DNA of 64,000 bases from Lutimonas vermicola (GCF_038433205.1 NZ_JBCDNA010000001.1:248001-312000), one strand, 5' to 3'. Positions 25,101 through 33,839 are shown, numbered from the stretch's first letter. The notes: generated by a model not told the origin, from the letters alone. Numbers and translations: made by a program.

Positions 25101-25852
25101 GGAAAATTATGGGTTTCGGATTTTAGTGAAATAACCGATTCTATTTTTTTATTTTGATAATAATCAGGTTTATCGGCCGATATAGGCGCAAATTGTTCAA
25201 TAACAGGCCCTTCAATAAACGCTACATTATCTTTGTAAGCCGAAACGATTGTATTGGGATTTTCAACAGAAGTCTTTTTGATCATTTTAAAAAGAGAATT
25301 TGGTTTCTCCTTTCCATCGATCACAAAGGTACCGTTGAATATTTTATGACGACAGTGTTCTGAATTTACCTGTGAAAACCCAAAAATTTCTGAATCTGTC
25401 AATTTTCTGTTTAATTTGGCAGACAATTCCTCCAGATAAGTGACCTCATCATTGCTTAGTGCAAGTCCTTCAGCTTCGTTATAGGCAGCGATATTCTCGA
25501 TGTACTTTATGGCTTCAGGTTCAATATCAACAACGAACAAGTCTTGGTCAAGTTGTTTGTAATGATGTTGTATCATCGGATCAAAAACAGGGCTATCGGA
25601 AGAAGTTTTAAAAAATTCCTCAATCCGTATAATTCCCGAAATACCCATATTTTGAGTAATTTCAACGGCATTGGTACTCCAGGGGCTGACCATTTCATTT
25701 CTGGGGCCAATAAAATTACCGGTAATGGAGTTTTCTTTTACTTTTTCAGCATTGCCGAAGAGCCATTTTAATTTTTCAATATTCTGTTCGTCAATTTCTG
25801 AAGGAGAAGAAACGGCAAATACCGTTTGTTTCTTGGTAAAAAAGTTGATCAT
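22199..25852 (-). CDS. purL: Phosphoribosylformylglycinamidine synthase, large single-chain form
   Basis: The 1217-residue enzyme of de novo purine synthesis converts FGAR to FGAM with ATP and glutamine. An N-terminal PurS-like domain is followed by two AIR-synthase halves (SEHCRHKIFNGTF, KSETHNFPTTVEPFNGAATGSGGEIRD, and GVMALDFQGHRG). The C-terminal class I glutamine amidotransferase has its nucleophile in VGICNGCQLFVEL and the catalytic His segment MPHIERS. Start is the ATG at 25852 (MINFFTKKQ); a longer frame to 25888 would begin inside the promoter box at 25886-25893. The type is that of Proteobacteria/Bacteroidota, not the split PurSQL. Confidence 0.97.
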   Translation of the reverse strand: MINFFTKKQTVFAVSSPSEIDEQNIEKLKWLFGNAEKVKENSITGNFIGPRNEMVSPWSTNAVEITQNMGISGIIRIEEFFKTSSDSPVFDPMIQHHYKQLDQDLFVVDIEPEAIKYIENIAAYNEAEGLALSNDEVTYLEELSAKLNRKLTDSEIFGFSQVNSEHCRHKIFNGTFVIDGKEKPNSLFKMIKKTSVENPNTIVSAYKDNVAFIEGPVIEQFAPISADKPDYYQNKKIESVISLKSETHNFPTTVEPFNGAATGSGGEIRDRLAGGKGSLPLAGTAVYMTPYSRLTKNRSWETMQERKWLYQTPIELLIKASNGASDFGNKFGQPLISGSLYTFEHEEHNRKLGFDKVIMLAGGIGYGKKIDSLKDKPVKGDSIIILGGDNYRIGMGGAAVSSADTGEFNTAITLNAVQRSNPEMQKRVANTIRGMVEGDENKIISIHDHGAGGHLNCLSELVEDTGGIINLDALPVGDQTLSSKEIIGNESQERMGLVIHEKDLDYLHRIADRERSPIYDVGKVTDDFRFTFVSEKTGEKPMDFDLADMFGSSPHTIMTDHTLDRHYKQVQYNTDEIYEDLKNVLQLEAVACKDWLTNKVDRCVGGKVAKQQCAGSLQLPLNDVGVMALDFQGHRGIATSIGHAVASSLIDERAGSKNAIAEALTNIVWAPLKDGLQSVSLSANWMWPCRNEGEDARLYNAVETVSAFSIDLGINVPTGKDSLSMKQKYADEEVIAPGTVIISAAGECSDIRKVVEPVFKTSENNKIYYIDFSEDEFHLGGSSFAQIKNGIGTATPSIKDAAYFKNCFNAVQELIKQDVLLAGHDISAGGMLTTLLEMCFAENNLGAKIHLDGFDEKDPNKLLFSEKSGVIIQTENAAALEDILLAHTISFHQIGTADTSGSLEINNFDLNFDIATYRDFWYTTSYLLDKEQTANNLAESRFENYKQQALTYEFPKNFLGKLPLIDASKPRPKAAVIREKGSNSEREMANAMYLAGFDVKDVHMTDLISGRETLEDVQFIGAVGGFSNSDVLGSAKGWAGAFLYNERANKTLKKFFEREDTLSVGICNGCQLFVELEMINPDHDAKPKMLHNDSFKHESGFTSVKIQENNSVMLSGLAGLTLGVWISHGEGKFSFPYEESRYNIVAKYGYDSYPSNPNGSDFNTAMMASDDGRHLVMMPHIERSIFQWNWANYPDERNDEVSPWLEAFVNARKWIER

Positions 25853-25885
25853 TTGACTGATTTTATCTTTGGATTTTGAAAAATG

Positions 25886-25893
25886 CAAATTTA
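25886..25893 (-). promoter_or_regulatory. -7 box (TAAATTTG) for purL
   Basis: Exact TAnnTTTG on the minus strand. The predicted start near 25879 gives a leader of about 27 nt before the ATG at 25852 and excludes the longer frame. I see no riboswitch-like folding in this short leader. Confidence 0.5.
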
Positions 25894-25932
25894 ATCAATT
25901 GGCATTGTATTACAGTAGGCAATGTTAATAAT

Positions 25933-25951
25933 ATTCAATAAAATATTGAAT
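25933..25951. repeat. 8-bp inverted repeat upstream of purL
   Basis: ATTCAATA and TATTGAAT are separated by AAA, about 40 bases above the purL -7 box and thus around -50. It could be an operator, but AT-rich DNA yields such repeats by chance. Confidence 0.25.
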
Positions 25952-26085
25952 TATAGCAAACAAGCAAACTTCCCATTTGTACAAAATTGATTCAAAGCCG
26001 CCAAGTTTCAAAACCAACTGAACTCATGAGAACTAAGACGGCATAGAAAATGAAGGAAATCAACCCCTAATCCATGCTTCTTTTA

Positions 26086-27288
26086 TCATCTCCTTTCTAA
26101 AAGAGCCATATAAAAGCCGTCAAAACCTGAGGCTGCGGGAGACACTTTTTTATCCTTGATCATTTCAAATTCTTTGTGATTGGCCAGGAAAGCTTTTACC
26201 TGTTTTTCGTTTTCCGAAGGAAGGATAGAGCAGGTTGCATACACTAATTTGCCACCGGTTTTAACCATTGACGCGTATTGATCGAGTATTTCAGCCTGAG
26301 TTTTTCTGATTCGGTCGATAAAATCGGCATTGAGTTTCCATTTGGAATCAGGGTTTCTTTTCAATACTCCTATACCGCTGCAAGGAGCATCGATAAGGAC
26401 ACGATCAGCCTTGCCTTTTAATTTTTTTATTGATTTAGTGCCTTCAATGGTTCTTGTTTCAATATTGTGAGCTCCGTCTCTCTTTGCTCTTTTCTTAAGT
26501 TCTGCCAGTTTGTGACCATGGATGTCTAAGGCAATGATCTGCCCTTTGTTTTCCATTAAGGAGGCCAAATGCAGCGTTTTACCTCCGGCTCCGGCACAAG
26601 TGTCTATAACCTTTTGACCCGGTTTTACATCTAAAAAAGGAGCTACGAGTTGTGAGGAAGCATCCTGAACTTCGAACAATCCTTTTTTAAATGCCTGACT
26701 CAGAAATACATTTTTGCGTTCTACCAGCACAAGGGCGTCCGGTGCCGAAGGAACTGTTTCAGTTTCGATTTCTTCTTCGTGCAACAATCTTTGTAATTCC
26801 TTTCGGTTAGTTTTAAGGGTATTGGTCCTGAGGATAACCCTGGCCTGCTTGTTCAATTCCTTGATTTCAACATCCCATTGTTTCCCCAATTCTGCCTCAC
26901 CGGTCTCATCTAACCAATCCGGTATAGACTCTCTAAACTTTCGGATGCTTTGTAACTCGTCAAATTTGCCTTTGATCCTTCGGGTCGGAGTACCTTCGAA
27001 ATACCTCCAGTCGGGTAAATCAATCCCTTTAAGGGTGGCCCAAACCGCAAAATTTTTCCATAAATTATCTCGGGAATAATGCTCTTTTGTACCTGCGATT
27101 TCATTGTAAAGGCGTTTCCATCGTACCATGTCGTAAATGGTTTCGGCAACAAATTTTCTATCCCTGACCCCCCATCTTTTATCTAGTTTCAAGGTTTTTT
27201 GGACGACCTTATCCGCATATTCGTTCTCATTGTATATAAGATCAAGTGCATGGATCACTGCCAGGACAAGATTTCTGTGTAAGCGCAT
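26086..27288 (-). CDS. RsmB/NOP-family RNA (cytosine-5) methyltransferase
   Basis: The 400-residue SAM-dependent methyltransferase has an N-terminal RNA-binding region and a Rossmann domain with DTCAGAGGKTLHLA as the SAM-binding motif I. The two catalytic cysteines are in DAPCSGIGVLKRNPDSKW and YATCSILPSENE. It probably methylates a cytosine of 16S rRNA (RsmB-like) but the target is not certain. A TACCTTTG box 21 bases upstream predicts a leader of about 14 nt. Divergent from nothing; it stands alone between purL and the TIGR02757 gene. Confidence 0.93.
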   Translation of the reverse strand: MRLHRNLVLAVIHALDLIYNENEYADKVVQKTLKLDKRWGVRDRKFVAETIYDMVRWKRLYNEIAGTKEHYSRDNLWKNFAVWATLKGIDLPDWRYFEGTPTRRIKGKFDELQSIRKFRESIPDWLDETGEAELGKQWDVEIKELNKQARVILRTNTLKTNRKELQRLLHEEEIETETVPSAPDALVLVERKNVFLSQAFKKGLFEVQDASSQLVAPFLDVKPGQKVIDTCAGAGGKTLHLASLMENKGQIIALDIHGHKLAELKKRAKRDGAHNIETRTIEGTKSIKKLKGKADRVLIDAPCSGIGVLKRNPDSKWKLNADFIDRIRKTQAEILDQYASMVKTGGKLVYATCSILPSENEKQVKAFLANHKEFEMIKDKKVSPAASGFDGFYMALLERR

Positions 27289-27308
27289 CAGTTTTCAATT
27301 TTAGGCCT

Positions 27309-27316
27309 CAAAGGTA
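27309..27316 (-). promoter_or_regulatory. -7 box (TACCTTTG) for the RNA methyltransferase gene
   Basis: Exact TAnnTTTG match. Predicted start near 27302, about 14 nt before the ATG at 27288. Confidence 0.5.
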
Positions 27317-27387
27317 GGGATTAAATGGAAAGGGAATAGCACCGGGTAATTGAATTGATTAAAAAATAAAATTGCTTTTGACCAGTC

Positions 27388-28146
27388 TCAGGAAAATTTT
27401 TCAAAAACACCTAATCCAAAAAGCGCAAAATCGTATTTTACAGGATCGGCAGGGTCCATTTCCCTGAGCTTATGATCTAATTCTTGGAGGGCTTTGGCAT
27501 CGTTTTGTTTCCGATGCAGCAAACCGAGTTTTCGGGCTACATTTCCCGAATGGACATCCAGTGGACAGGATAATATGGCTGGTGGGATCTGCTTCCAAAT
27601 ACCAAAATCAACTCCTGTATTATCATTGCGGACCATCCATCTTAAAAACATATTGATCCTTTTTGCGGCCGAACCTTTTTTGGGGTCTGAAATATGCTTT
27701 TGGGTTCTTAATGGGTGGGGGATATCAAAAAAATGCCTTTTAAAATGATGAATACTGTTTTGAATGCTGTCAGCTTCGGCATATCTGCTAAAAACAGATT
27801 CCAGGCCTCCATGCACTTTGTATATATGTTGCAGCCCCTCCATAAAAAAACTAAGGTCAGTGGCATTAAAGGTTCTGTGAACGAAATGCTCCATTTTTCC
27901 AGGTTTCCATTCCATGACAAAATCATAAGGAGAATTACCCATAAGGCCCATTAACTTTTGAGCGTTTTGGATGATCATTTTTCTGTTGCCCCAGGAGATG
28001 GTTGCCGTTAAAAAGGCCGAAACCTCTATGTCTTCCTTGTTTTGGAATTGGTGAGGAATCTGAATGGGGTCTGTATCAATGAAACTGGGGTTGTTGTATT
28101 GATTGGCCTTTTCGTCTAAAAATTCCTTTAGTGCTGCTGATTGCAT
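27388..28146 (-). CDS. TIGR02757 (DUF2400) family protein
   Basis: The 252-residue soluble protein matches the DUF2400 family: VSAFLTATISWGNRKMIIQNAQKLM near the N-terminus, RINMFLRWMVRNDNTGVDFGIWKQI in the centre, and PLDVHSGNVARKLGLL after it. The central helix pattern resembles helix-hairpin-helix DNA glycosylases, which is how the family has been described; no substrate is known. A TACATTTG box 18 bases upstream predicts an 11-nt leader. It is divergent from recG, with a 138-base gap. Confidence 0.9.
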   Translation of the reverse strand: MQSAALKEFLDEKANQYNNPSFIDTDPIQIPHQFQNKEDIEVSAFLTATISWGNRKMIIQNAQKLMGLMGNSPYDFVMEWKPGKMEHFVHRTFNATDLSFFMEGLQHIYKVHGGLESVFSRYAEADSIQNSIHHFKRHFFDIPHPLRTQKHISDPKKGSAAKRINMFLRWMVRNDNTGVDFGIWKQIPPAILSCPLDVHSGNVARKLGLLHRKQNDAKALQELDHKLREMDPADPVKYDFALFGLGVFEKFS

Positions 28147-28163
28147 AATTGATGATAAAAAAT

Positions 28164-28171
28164 CAAATGTA
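28164..28171 (-). promoter_or_regulatory. -7 box (TACATTTG) for the TIGR02757 gene
   Basis: Exact TAnnTTTG match. Predicted start near 28157, about 11 nt before the ATG at 28146. Confidence 0.5.
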
Positions 28172-28284
28172 AAGAATCTGCAAAAGAATTAAGTTTTATA
28201 TTTTCGTATTCTCATAATTTGTAAGAAATCAATTTTCAAACATCCATATCGTATTTAAAAGGGGTAGGCCCGTCAAGGGCAAAG

Positions 28285-30324
28285 TTGCTCGGTAAGGAAC
28301 TGGGTATTTTTACCTATGCTGATCTTGCCAATTTTTTTCCTAACCGATATATTGACAGAACACAGTTTTACAAGATAAGAGATTTGCAGATAAATAGTGC
28401 TGATGTTCAGATTGTTGGAAAAATCACAGGAGTTAAATCAGTAAAGCAAAAAAGGGGTAGCAGGTTGGTCGCGCAATTTGTCGATGACACAGGTCATATG
28501 GAACTGGTTTGGTTTAGAGGCGTAAAATGGATTCAGGATTCCCTTAAAATAAACGTGCCCTATGTGATCTTTGGAAAAGTAAACTTCTTTAACGGAGCCT
28601 TTAATATGCCTCATCCGGAGATGGAGCTGCTGAGCGATTATAAAAAAGGCTTCAAAATATCTATGCAACCTGTTTACAGGTCAACAGAGGTTTTATCGAG
28701 TAGGGGGGTAAGCAACAGGGTCATGCAAAAAATGCAGCAACAGCTTTTTACAGAGACCCAGGGTAAATTCGGGGAGACGCTTTCTGAAAAGTTGATCAGG
28801 GATCAAGGCTTGATTTCAAAGAATGAGGCGATGTTCAATATACACTTTCCTCAAAGCCAGGAATTATTGACCAAGGCCCGTCAAAGATTAAAATTTGAAG
28901 AACTGTTTTTTATTCAGTTGCAGCTGGTCGTTAAAAACCTTACCAATAAAAGAAAAAACAAAGGGTTTGTTTTTGATAAAATCGGGGATTATTTCAACGG
29001 GTTTTACTCAGCGTATTTACCTTTTGAGCTTACAGGGGCCCAGAAAAAAGTGGTTAAGGAAATACGAATGGACCTCAATACAGGAGCCCAAATGAATCGC
29101 CTTCTTCAGGGAGATGTAGGTTCTGGTAAAACCATTGTGGCTGTTTTGACGATGTTAATGGCCCTGGACAATGCCTATCAAACAGCGCTGATCGCCCCCA
29201 CTGAAATCCTGGCTACCCAACATTTTAACGCCATAGATGAATTATTGGCTCCCATGAATATTAAAGTACGCTTGTTGACCGGCTCTTCAACAGTTGCCCA
29301 AAGGCGCGTGATACACGAGGAACTCGAAAATGGCAGCTTGCATATTATTATAGGTACACATGCCGTTTTCGAAGATAAAGTTCTTTTTAAGAATCTTGGC
29401 CTGGCCATCATCGATGAACAGCACAGGTTCGGGGTGGCGCAAAGAGCAAAAATGTGGATGAAGAATGATTTGCCTCCTCATATTCTGGTCATGACGGCTA
29501 CTCCGATTCCAAGGACCTTGGCTATGAGTGTTTACGGAGACCTTGATATTTCGGTCATTGATGAATTGCCTCCCGGAAGAAAAACAATAAAGACCATACA
29601 TCGTTTTGACAGCAACCGTCTTTCGGTTTTTAAGTTTATCAAAGATGAGGTGGGCAAGGGTCGCCAGGTCTATGTTGTTTATCCGTTAATTAAGGAGTCA
29701 GAGCAACTCGATTATAAAGACCTTATGGACGGCTATGAAAGTATATCAAGGGAATTTCCATTACCAGATTATAGAATAAGTATTGTTCATGGTAAAATGA
29801 AATCGGCCGATAAAGAGTATGAGATGCAGCGCTTCGTAAAAGGGGAGACCCAGATCATGGTGGCTACCACAGTCATTGAGGTAGGGGTTAATGTTCCAAA
29901 CGCCAGTGTAATGGTTATAGAGAGTTCAGAGCGTTTTGGCTTGTCTCAGTTGCATCAGTTAAGGGGAAGAGTTGGTCGTGGAGCAGATCAGAGTTATTGT
30001 ATTTTATTATCAGGGGTCAAACTTACCAAAGAGGCTAAAAAAAGGCTACAGACTATGGTGGAGACCAATGATGGATTTAAAATCGCCGAAGTCGATCTCG
30101 AATTAAGAGGTCCCGGAGATTTAATGGGCACCCAGCAAAGTGGCGTATTGAATTTGAAAATAGCAGATATCGTTCAGGATTCGCAGGTAGTGTATACGGC
30201 AAGAAAGGCAGCAATTCAAGTAGCTCATTCTGCTTTAGGCCATAAAGATCCGGCTTATAAAAACATTTGGGCGACTTTTGGAGAAATTATGAAAAACAGG
30301 TCGATCTGGGCGAATATCAGTTGA
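28285..30324 (+). CDS. recG: ATP-dependent DNA helicase RecG, start codon unclear
   Basis: Branch-migration helicase for stalled forks and recombination, 679 residues from the TTG at 28285. It has the wedge/OB domain, Walker A in LLQGDVGSGKT, the DExH box DEQHRFG, then TATPIPRTLAM, and the C-terminal QLHQLRGRVGRG. Translation upstream of this TTG still gives conserved RecG sequence (YLKGVGPSRAKLLGKELG), back to a stop at 28222-28224. No ATG, GTG or TTG lies in that open stretch; the likeliest real start is a rare ATC at 28228. I keep 28285 as the first certain standard start, but the protein is probably 19 residues longer. Confidence 0.9.
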   Translation: MLGKELGIFTYADLANFFPNRYIDRTQFYKIRDLQINSADVQIVGKITGVKSVKQKRGSRLVAQFVDDTGHMELVWFRGVKWIQDSLKINVPYVIFGKVNFFNGAFNMPHPEMELLSDYKKGFKISMQPVYRSTEVLSSRGVSNRVMQKMQQQLFTETQGKFGETLSEKLIRDQGLISKNEAMFNIHFPQSQELLTKARQRLKFEELFFIQLQLVVKNLTNKRKNKGFVFDKIGDYFNGFYSAYLPFELTGAQKKVVKEIRMDLNTGAQMNRLLQGDVGSGKTIVAVLTMLMALDNAYQTALIAPTEILATQHFNAIDELLAPMNIKVRLLTGSSTVAQRRVIHEELENGSLHIIIGTHAVFEDKVLFKNLGLAIIDEQHRFGVAQRAKMWMKNDLPPHILVMTATPIPRTLAMSVYGDLDISVIDELPPGRKTIKTIHRFDSNRLSVFKFIKDEVGKGRQVYVVYPLIKESEQLDYKDLMDGYESISREFPLPDYRISIVHGKMKSADKEYEMQRFVKGETQIMVATTVIEVGVNVPNASVMVIESSERFGLSQLHQLRGRVGRGADQSYCILLSGVKLTKEAKKRLQTMVETNDGFKIAEVDLELRGPGDLMGTQQSGVLNLKIADIVQDSQVVYTARKAAIQVAHSALGHKDPAYKNIWATFGEIMKNRSIWANIS

Positions 30325-30368
30325 ATACATATCGATTGGGATATTTTTTTAGATAAAATCATAATTTC

Positions 30369-30376
30369 TATATTTG
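30369..30376 (+). promoter_or_regulatory. -7 box (TATATTTG) for the DUF481 gene
   Basis: Exact TAnnTTTG match. Predicted start near 30383, about 13 nt before the ATG at 30396. Confidence 0.5.
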
Positions 30377-30395
30377 AAAAAAAAAGTTCTCAATT

Positions 30396-31415
30396 ATGAA
30401 TAAAAGCTACTATATCGTTTTTTTAGTTTTTTTGATCTACAATGTTGCCACAGGACAAAAAGACACCCTGACGCTTTCAAATAATGATGTCCTGGTAGGT
30501 ACTATAGAAAAAATGGATCGGAGTATTTTAACCTTTAGTACTTCATATGATGATTCTGATTTTAAGATCAAATGGAGGGAAGTAAAGAAAATAAAAACCC
30601 AAAGACAATTTATAATTTCTGTAACCGAAGGAAAACGCTTTACCACAGATATTAACAGTATTTCAGGAAAAGATAAAACAGTGGTATTAAACGTTGAAGA
30701 AGGTACCAGTGAGTACGCCCTTATGGACATCGTATTTATAGAGCCCATTGGGAAGAATTTTTTTTCAAGGCTTACGGTAGATTTGGATTTTGGTATGACC
30801 CTCACAAAGGCTAATAATTCAAGGCAGGTAACTTCAAACCTCAACGCGACTTATTTGGCCTATAAATGGAGAGGTAAAGGGCTTTATAAAACCGTTTTAA
30901 GCCGTCAGGATGGAGCTGCTGATATCAATAGAATGGATGCAGAACTGGGAGGTGAATATTATTTGCCTCATGATTGGTTTATCCAGGCAAAAGCTATTTA
31001 CTTGTCAAATGATGAGCAATTGCTGCAATTGAGATCAACCTATCAGGTTGGTGCAGGTTATTATTTTATAAGAAACAATACGATGTTCTTCTCTGCCAAT
31101 GCCGGTATAGCCTATACGAATGAAAATTTCACAAGTGATTCTTCTGATCGGAAAAGTACTGAAGGATATGTGGCTTTGGGATTCACCAAATATGCGATTG
31201 GCGATTTAAGCGTTGGGACAAATGTTGTTGTATATCCGAGTTTTTCTCAAGGTGGAAGATACAGGCTGGATTTTAATTTTGATATGAAATACGACCTTCC
31301 CCTTGATTTTTATATCCGCCTTGGTTGGTCGTATAACTATGATAACCAGCCAGTTGAAAATGCAGCTGATAATGACTATGTCTTTAATACTTCTTTCGGC
31401 TGGGAATGGAATTAG
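30396..31415 (+). CDS. DUF481 family outer-membrane protein
   Basis: The 339-residue protein has a signal peptide (about residues 1-20, ending VATGQ), a small N-terminal beta domain (DTLTLSNNDVLVGTIEKMDRSILTFST), and a C-terminal DUF481 region. That region has alternating hydrophobic strands (VGAGYYFIRNNTMFFSANAGIAYT; YDLPLDFYIRLGWSYNYDNQP) and ends in a Trp, as outer-membrane beta barrels commonly do. The family has no firmly known substrate. It lies 71 bases downstream of recG behind its own promoter box, so it is not part of the recG transcript by necessity. Confidence 0.87.
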   Translation: MNKSYYIVFLVFLIYNVATGQKDTLTLSNNDVLVGTIEKMDRSILTFSTSYDDSDFKIKWREVKKIKTQRQFIISVTEGKRFTTDINSISGKDKTVVLNVEEGTSEYALMDIVFIEPIGKNFFSRLTVDLDFGMTLTKANNSRQVTSNLNATYLAYKWRGKGLYKTVLSRQDGAADINRMDAELGGEYYLPHDWFIQAKAIYLSNDEQLLQLRSTYQVGAGYYFIRNNTMFFSANAGIAYTNENFTSDSSDRKSTEGYVALGFTKYAIGDLSVGTNVVVYPSFSQGGRYRLDFNFDMKYDLPLDFYIRLGWSYNYDNQPVENAADNDYVFNTSFGWEWN

Positions 31416-31444
31416 GTTAAAAACAATGGTATTGAAGGGAATTC

Positions 31445-32647
31445 TCAGGACTTGATCCTGGTCTCTGAATCCATAAGTTTAAGATCAATGATAGCATTAT
31501 CTTTTTGACCCAGGTATCTTCTGCTGCCTAAATATCTGTTTGTGTTGAATTCATCATAATACTTTGAAACAGGATCAATTGAACCCAGTTTCACCCTTCC
31601 CGAAGCATGAATAAACTCACCCTGGTCGTTGCCAAGCCATATAGCAACATGGGTTACCCTTTGCTTTGTGCTGTCGGTGGCTTTTTTCCCGAAGAACATC
31701 AGGTCACCCTTTCTAAGGTTTTCCAGCGTAAACTGAGGGTCTGCGTCTTTCCCTGCCATAATCTGCTGAGAGGCATCACGAGGGATGATATAGCCATTCA
31801 TAAAGTAAACAGTCTTTGTAAATCCGCTGCAATCCATGCCTTTGGAAGAAGTTCCTCCCCATAAATAAGGAGCCCCCATTAATTCTTTAGCGTATAATTC
31901 AACGAGTTCGCCTGATGGTTGTACTTCCTGTATCCATGTATGATATACTTCGCTTTCTGATTTTTTAAGATAGCCTTGCCTTTTGTCGGGATACTGAACC
32001 TTGTAAAAAGAGGGCATTTCTTCCACCAACAGCAATTGTGAGCCTAACACCATGTCACCGATTTTGTCAAATTCATTGTTTAATTCCTTATAAACATAAC
32101 CAAAACCCTTTGTGAAAACCACTTTTGTTGCCATTTTCCAGGACTTGAATTCCTCTGAAGACATAAGCGTAACCCCTCCGTGATCTACCCAGGAAATGTA
32201 ACCATCTGGCGTTTGCACCAAATAAAAGTCTCCTTTGATTTTTAAAACTTTTAAGGGAGTACCCAGGATGGCCTGAGTTGCCAGTTCTCCCGAATGCCTG
32301 GCATTTGATCGGATGTTTGCAACGGAATTGTTCACTACTGCCTGTTTCCATGGGCCCACACTTGAGTCGGGCAAAATGATCGCCTCGTTTTTTATCTCCA
32401 TCCCTCTGGCCTTCAGCAGGGTTATCAGACTGGAAAGCGCCTGTGGTTGATCAGTTTCACCCGTTATTTGAATCTGATTTGCCTGTTCCGACAGCGTGAG
32501 CGTATAAACGGCCACGCGCTTGTCTGGCGCATAGCTTTGTTTGATACTGTCATTCAGCGATTGAATCGCCTCAAGGCCTTGTTTGTTCGGTTGATCACAA
32601 GCGAACAGGGCAACTAATAAAATGGCTGGGAGTACTTTTTTAAGCAT
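31445..32647 (-). CDS. NlpC/P60 (C40) peptidoglycan peptidase, lipoprotein
   Basis: The 400-residue exported enzyme is a lipoprotein: the signal peptide ends at a lipobox, LVALFAC, with Cys17 the lipidated residue. Two SH3-like regions occupy about 95-225 (e.g. VVNNSVANIRSNARHSGELATQAILG and GSQLLLVEEMPSFYKVQYPDKRQGYL). The C-terminal NlpC/P60 domain has the catalytic Cys in GMDCSGFTK, the His in RVTHVAIWLG and a further EFIHASG. The arrangement resembles YkfC-type gamma-D-glutamyl-L-diamino-acid endopeptidases used in wall-peptide recycling. A -7 box at 32688-32695 lies 41 bases upstream. Confidence 0.92.
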   Translation of the reverse strand: MLKKVLPAILLVALFACDQPNKQGLEAIQSLNDSIKQSYAPDKRVAVYTLTLSEQANQIQITGETDQPQALSSLITLLKARGMEIKNEAIILPDSSVGPWKQAVVNNSVANIRSNARHSGELATQAILGTPLKVLKIKGDFYLVQTPDGYISWVDHGGVTLMSSEEFKSWKMATKVVFTKGFGYVYKELNNEFDKIGDMVLGSQLLLVEEMPSFYKVQYPDKRQGYLKKSESEVYHTWIQEVQPSGELVELYAKELMGAPYLWGGTSSKGMDCSGFTKTVYFMNGYIIPRDASQQIMAGKDADPQFTLENLRKGDLMFFGKKATDSTKQRVTHVAIWLGNDQGEFIHASGRVKLGSIDPVSKYYDEFNTNRYLGSRRYLGQKDNAIIDLKLMDSETRIKS

Positions 32648-32687
32648 AATTTCTGGGTGTGACCCTTTTAAAATCGGGGCTAAGCTA

Positions 32688-32695
32688 CAAAATTA
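32688..32695 (-). promoter_or_regulatory. -7 box (TAATTTTG) for the NlpC/P60 gene
   Basis: Exact TAnnTTTG match on the minus strand between the esterase and NlpC/P60 genes. Predicted leader about 33 nt. Confidence 0.45.
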
Positions 32696-32729
32696 AGGAT
32701 AATACGCACATGGCTTAAGGCTTATCAGT

Positions 32730-33395
32730 TTAATGAGAAGAACAGCGTTCTTTGATCCAGTTATGCAGGTCATAAAAATTCTGCGGAGCCACGCCGTGGC
32801 CGACAGGGTATTCCCGGTAACTGTATTTGATGTTGAGTTTTTCAAGGAAGGGGCCTGTTTTTCTTGCCCATTCAACAGGTATTACCTGATCTGCCGATCC
32901 ATGTGAAACAAAAAAATCAAGATCTTTATAGCTCTCTTTTTCAATAGGCTTTTCAATTAATTCTTGATTTACATATCCGCTAAGTGCTGCTATGTGTTGA
33001 ATTTTATGAGGATGGTTAAGTGCATAAGCGGTGCTCAGTATGGTGCCCTGGCTAAATCCAAGAAGAAAGATGTTCTTTTCATCCACATCATAGGCTGCGA
33101 CCACTTCGTTGATAAATTGATCTATGCGTTTCAGCGCCTCCTTTGCTTCAGGGATATCCGAAAATTTATCACTGCTTGTGGCATCAAAATGTATGGTATA
33201 CCAGGCATAACTTCCAAATCCAAGTGATAAAGGAGCCCTGGCACTTATGATCAGCAATTCTCCGGGTAATTCGTCTGCAAAAGAAAACAGATCCTGTTCA
33301 TTACTGCCATATCCGTGAAACATGATGAGCAGCGGAGCATTGGATTGAGGTATTTTAGGTTGTCTTATCAAGTATTCCAGTGAAAATGAAGCCAT
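32730..33395 (-). CDS. Alpha/beta hydrolase of the phospholipase/carboxylesterase family
   Basis: The 221-residue soluble hydrolase resembles YpfH and acyl-protein-thioesterase-like enzymes. It has the oxyanion segment LLIMFHGYGSNEQD, the nucleophile elbow GFSQGT, the acid in SHGSADQVIP and the catalytic His in GHGVAPQ. No signal peptide, so the enzyme is cytoplasmic; the ester substrate is unknown. It is last of a same-strand run with the DUF4870, dihydroorotase-like and BatA genes, 67 bases after the DUF4870 gene. Confidence 0.92.
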   Translation of the reverse strand: MASFSLEYLIRQPKIPQSNAPLLIMFHGYGSNEQDLFSFADELPGELLIISARAPLSLGFGSYAWYTIHFDATSSDKFSDIPEAKEALKRIDQFINEVVAAYDVDEKNIFLLGFSQGTILSTAYALNHPHKIQHIAALSGYVNQELIEKPIEKESYKDLDFFVSHGSADQVIPVEWARKTGPFLEKLNIKYSYREYPVGHGVAPQNFYDLHNWIKERCSSH

Positions 33396-33462
33396 AGAAG
33401 TCTCTAGTGTGTTTTGATTTGTTTAATAGTCTTGAAAGATCTGCTCACCGAATCTTATGTTT

Positions 33463-33792
33463 TTAATGAATATTCCTGAACCATTCCTGAAATTGATCCC
33501 CAAGTAAGGGAACCCTTTTTTCTTCTCCCTGAATTGCCCCGATCAGGCCGATGATCCATAAAATAAATACCCCGATGCCCAATAACATATCTAACCAGCC
33601 AAAATCTGTATAGCGCTGCAGAAAATTAACGAGCAGACCCAGGACAAATATGCCTATCGCCTGACGGATATGAAAGGACGCAAAATAATTCTGTTTGTTT
33701 TGATTCATGATAAATGCGATCAAAGTACCAATAACAGTGATATAACTTATAATGGCAATGGTTTTGCCTTCTTGTACTGTTTGATTTTTCAT
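33463..33792 (-). CDS. DUF4870-like small membrane protein
   Basis: The 109-residue protein has a soluble N-terminal segment (about 1-10), then hydrophobic helices at about 11-30, 45-62 and 70-87. A conserved ASFHIRQAIGIFVLGLL stretch and a soluble tail (GDQFQEWFRNIH) follow. This is the DUF4870 / 'import component' type of membrane protein, which is abundant in Bacteroidota. Role unknown. It sits between the dihydroorotase-like gene (47 bases upstream) and the esterase gene. Confidence 0.85.
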   Translation of the reverse strand: MKNQTVQEGKTIAIISYITVIGTLIAFIMNQNKQNYFASFHIRQAIGIFVLGLLVNFLQRYTDFGWLDMLLGIGVFILWIIGLIGAIQGEEKRVPLLGDQFQEWFRNIH

Positions 33793-33839
33793 GGGTGAAG
33801 ATTTTAATAGTTAATGTGTTGGATTTCCTCTTTACATAC

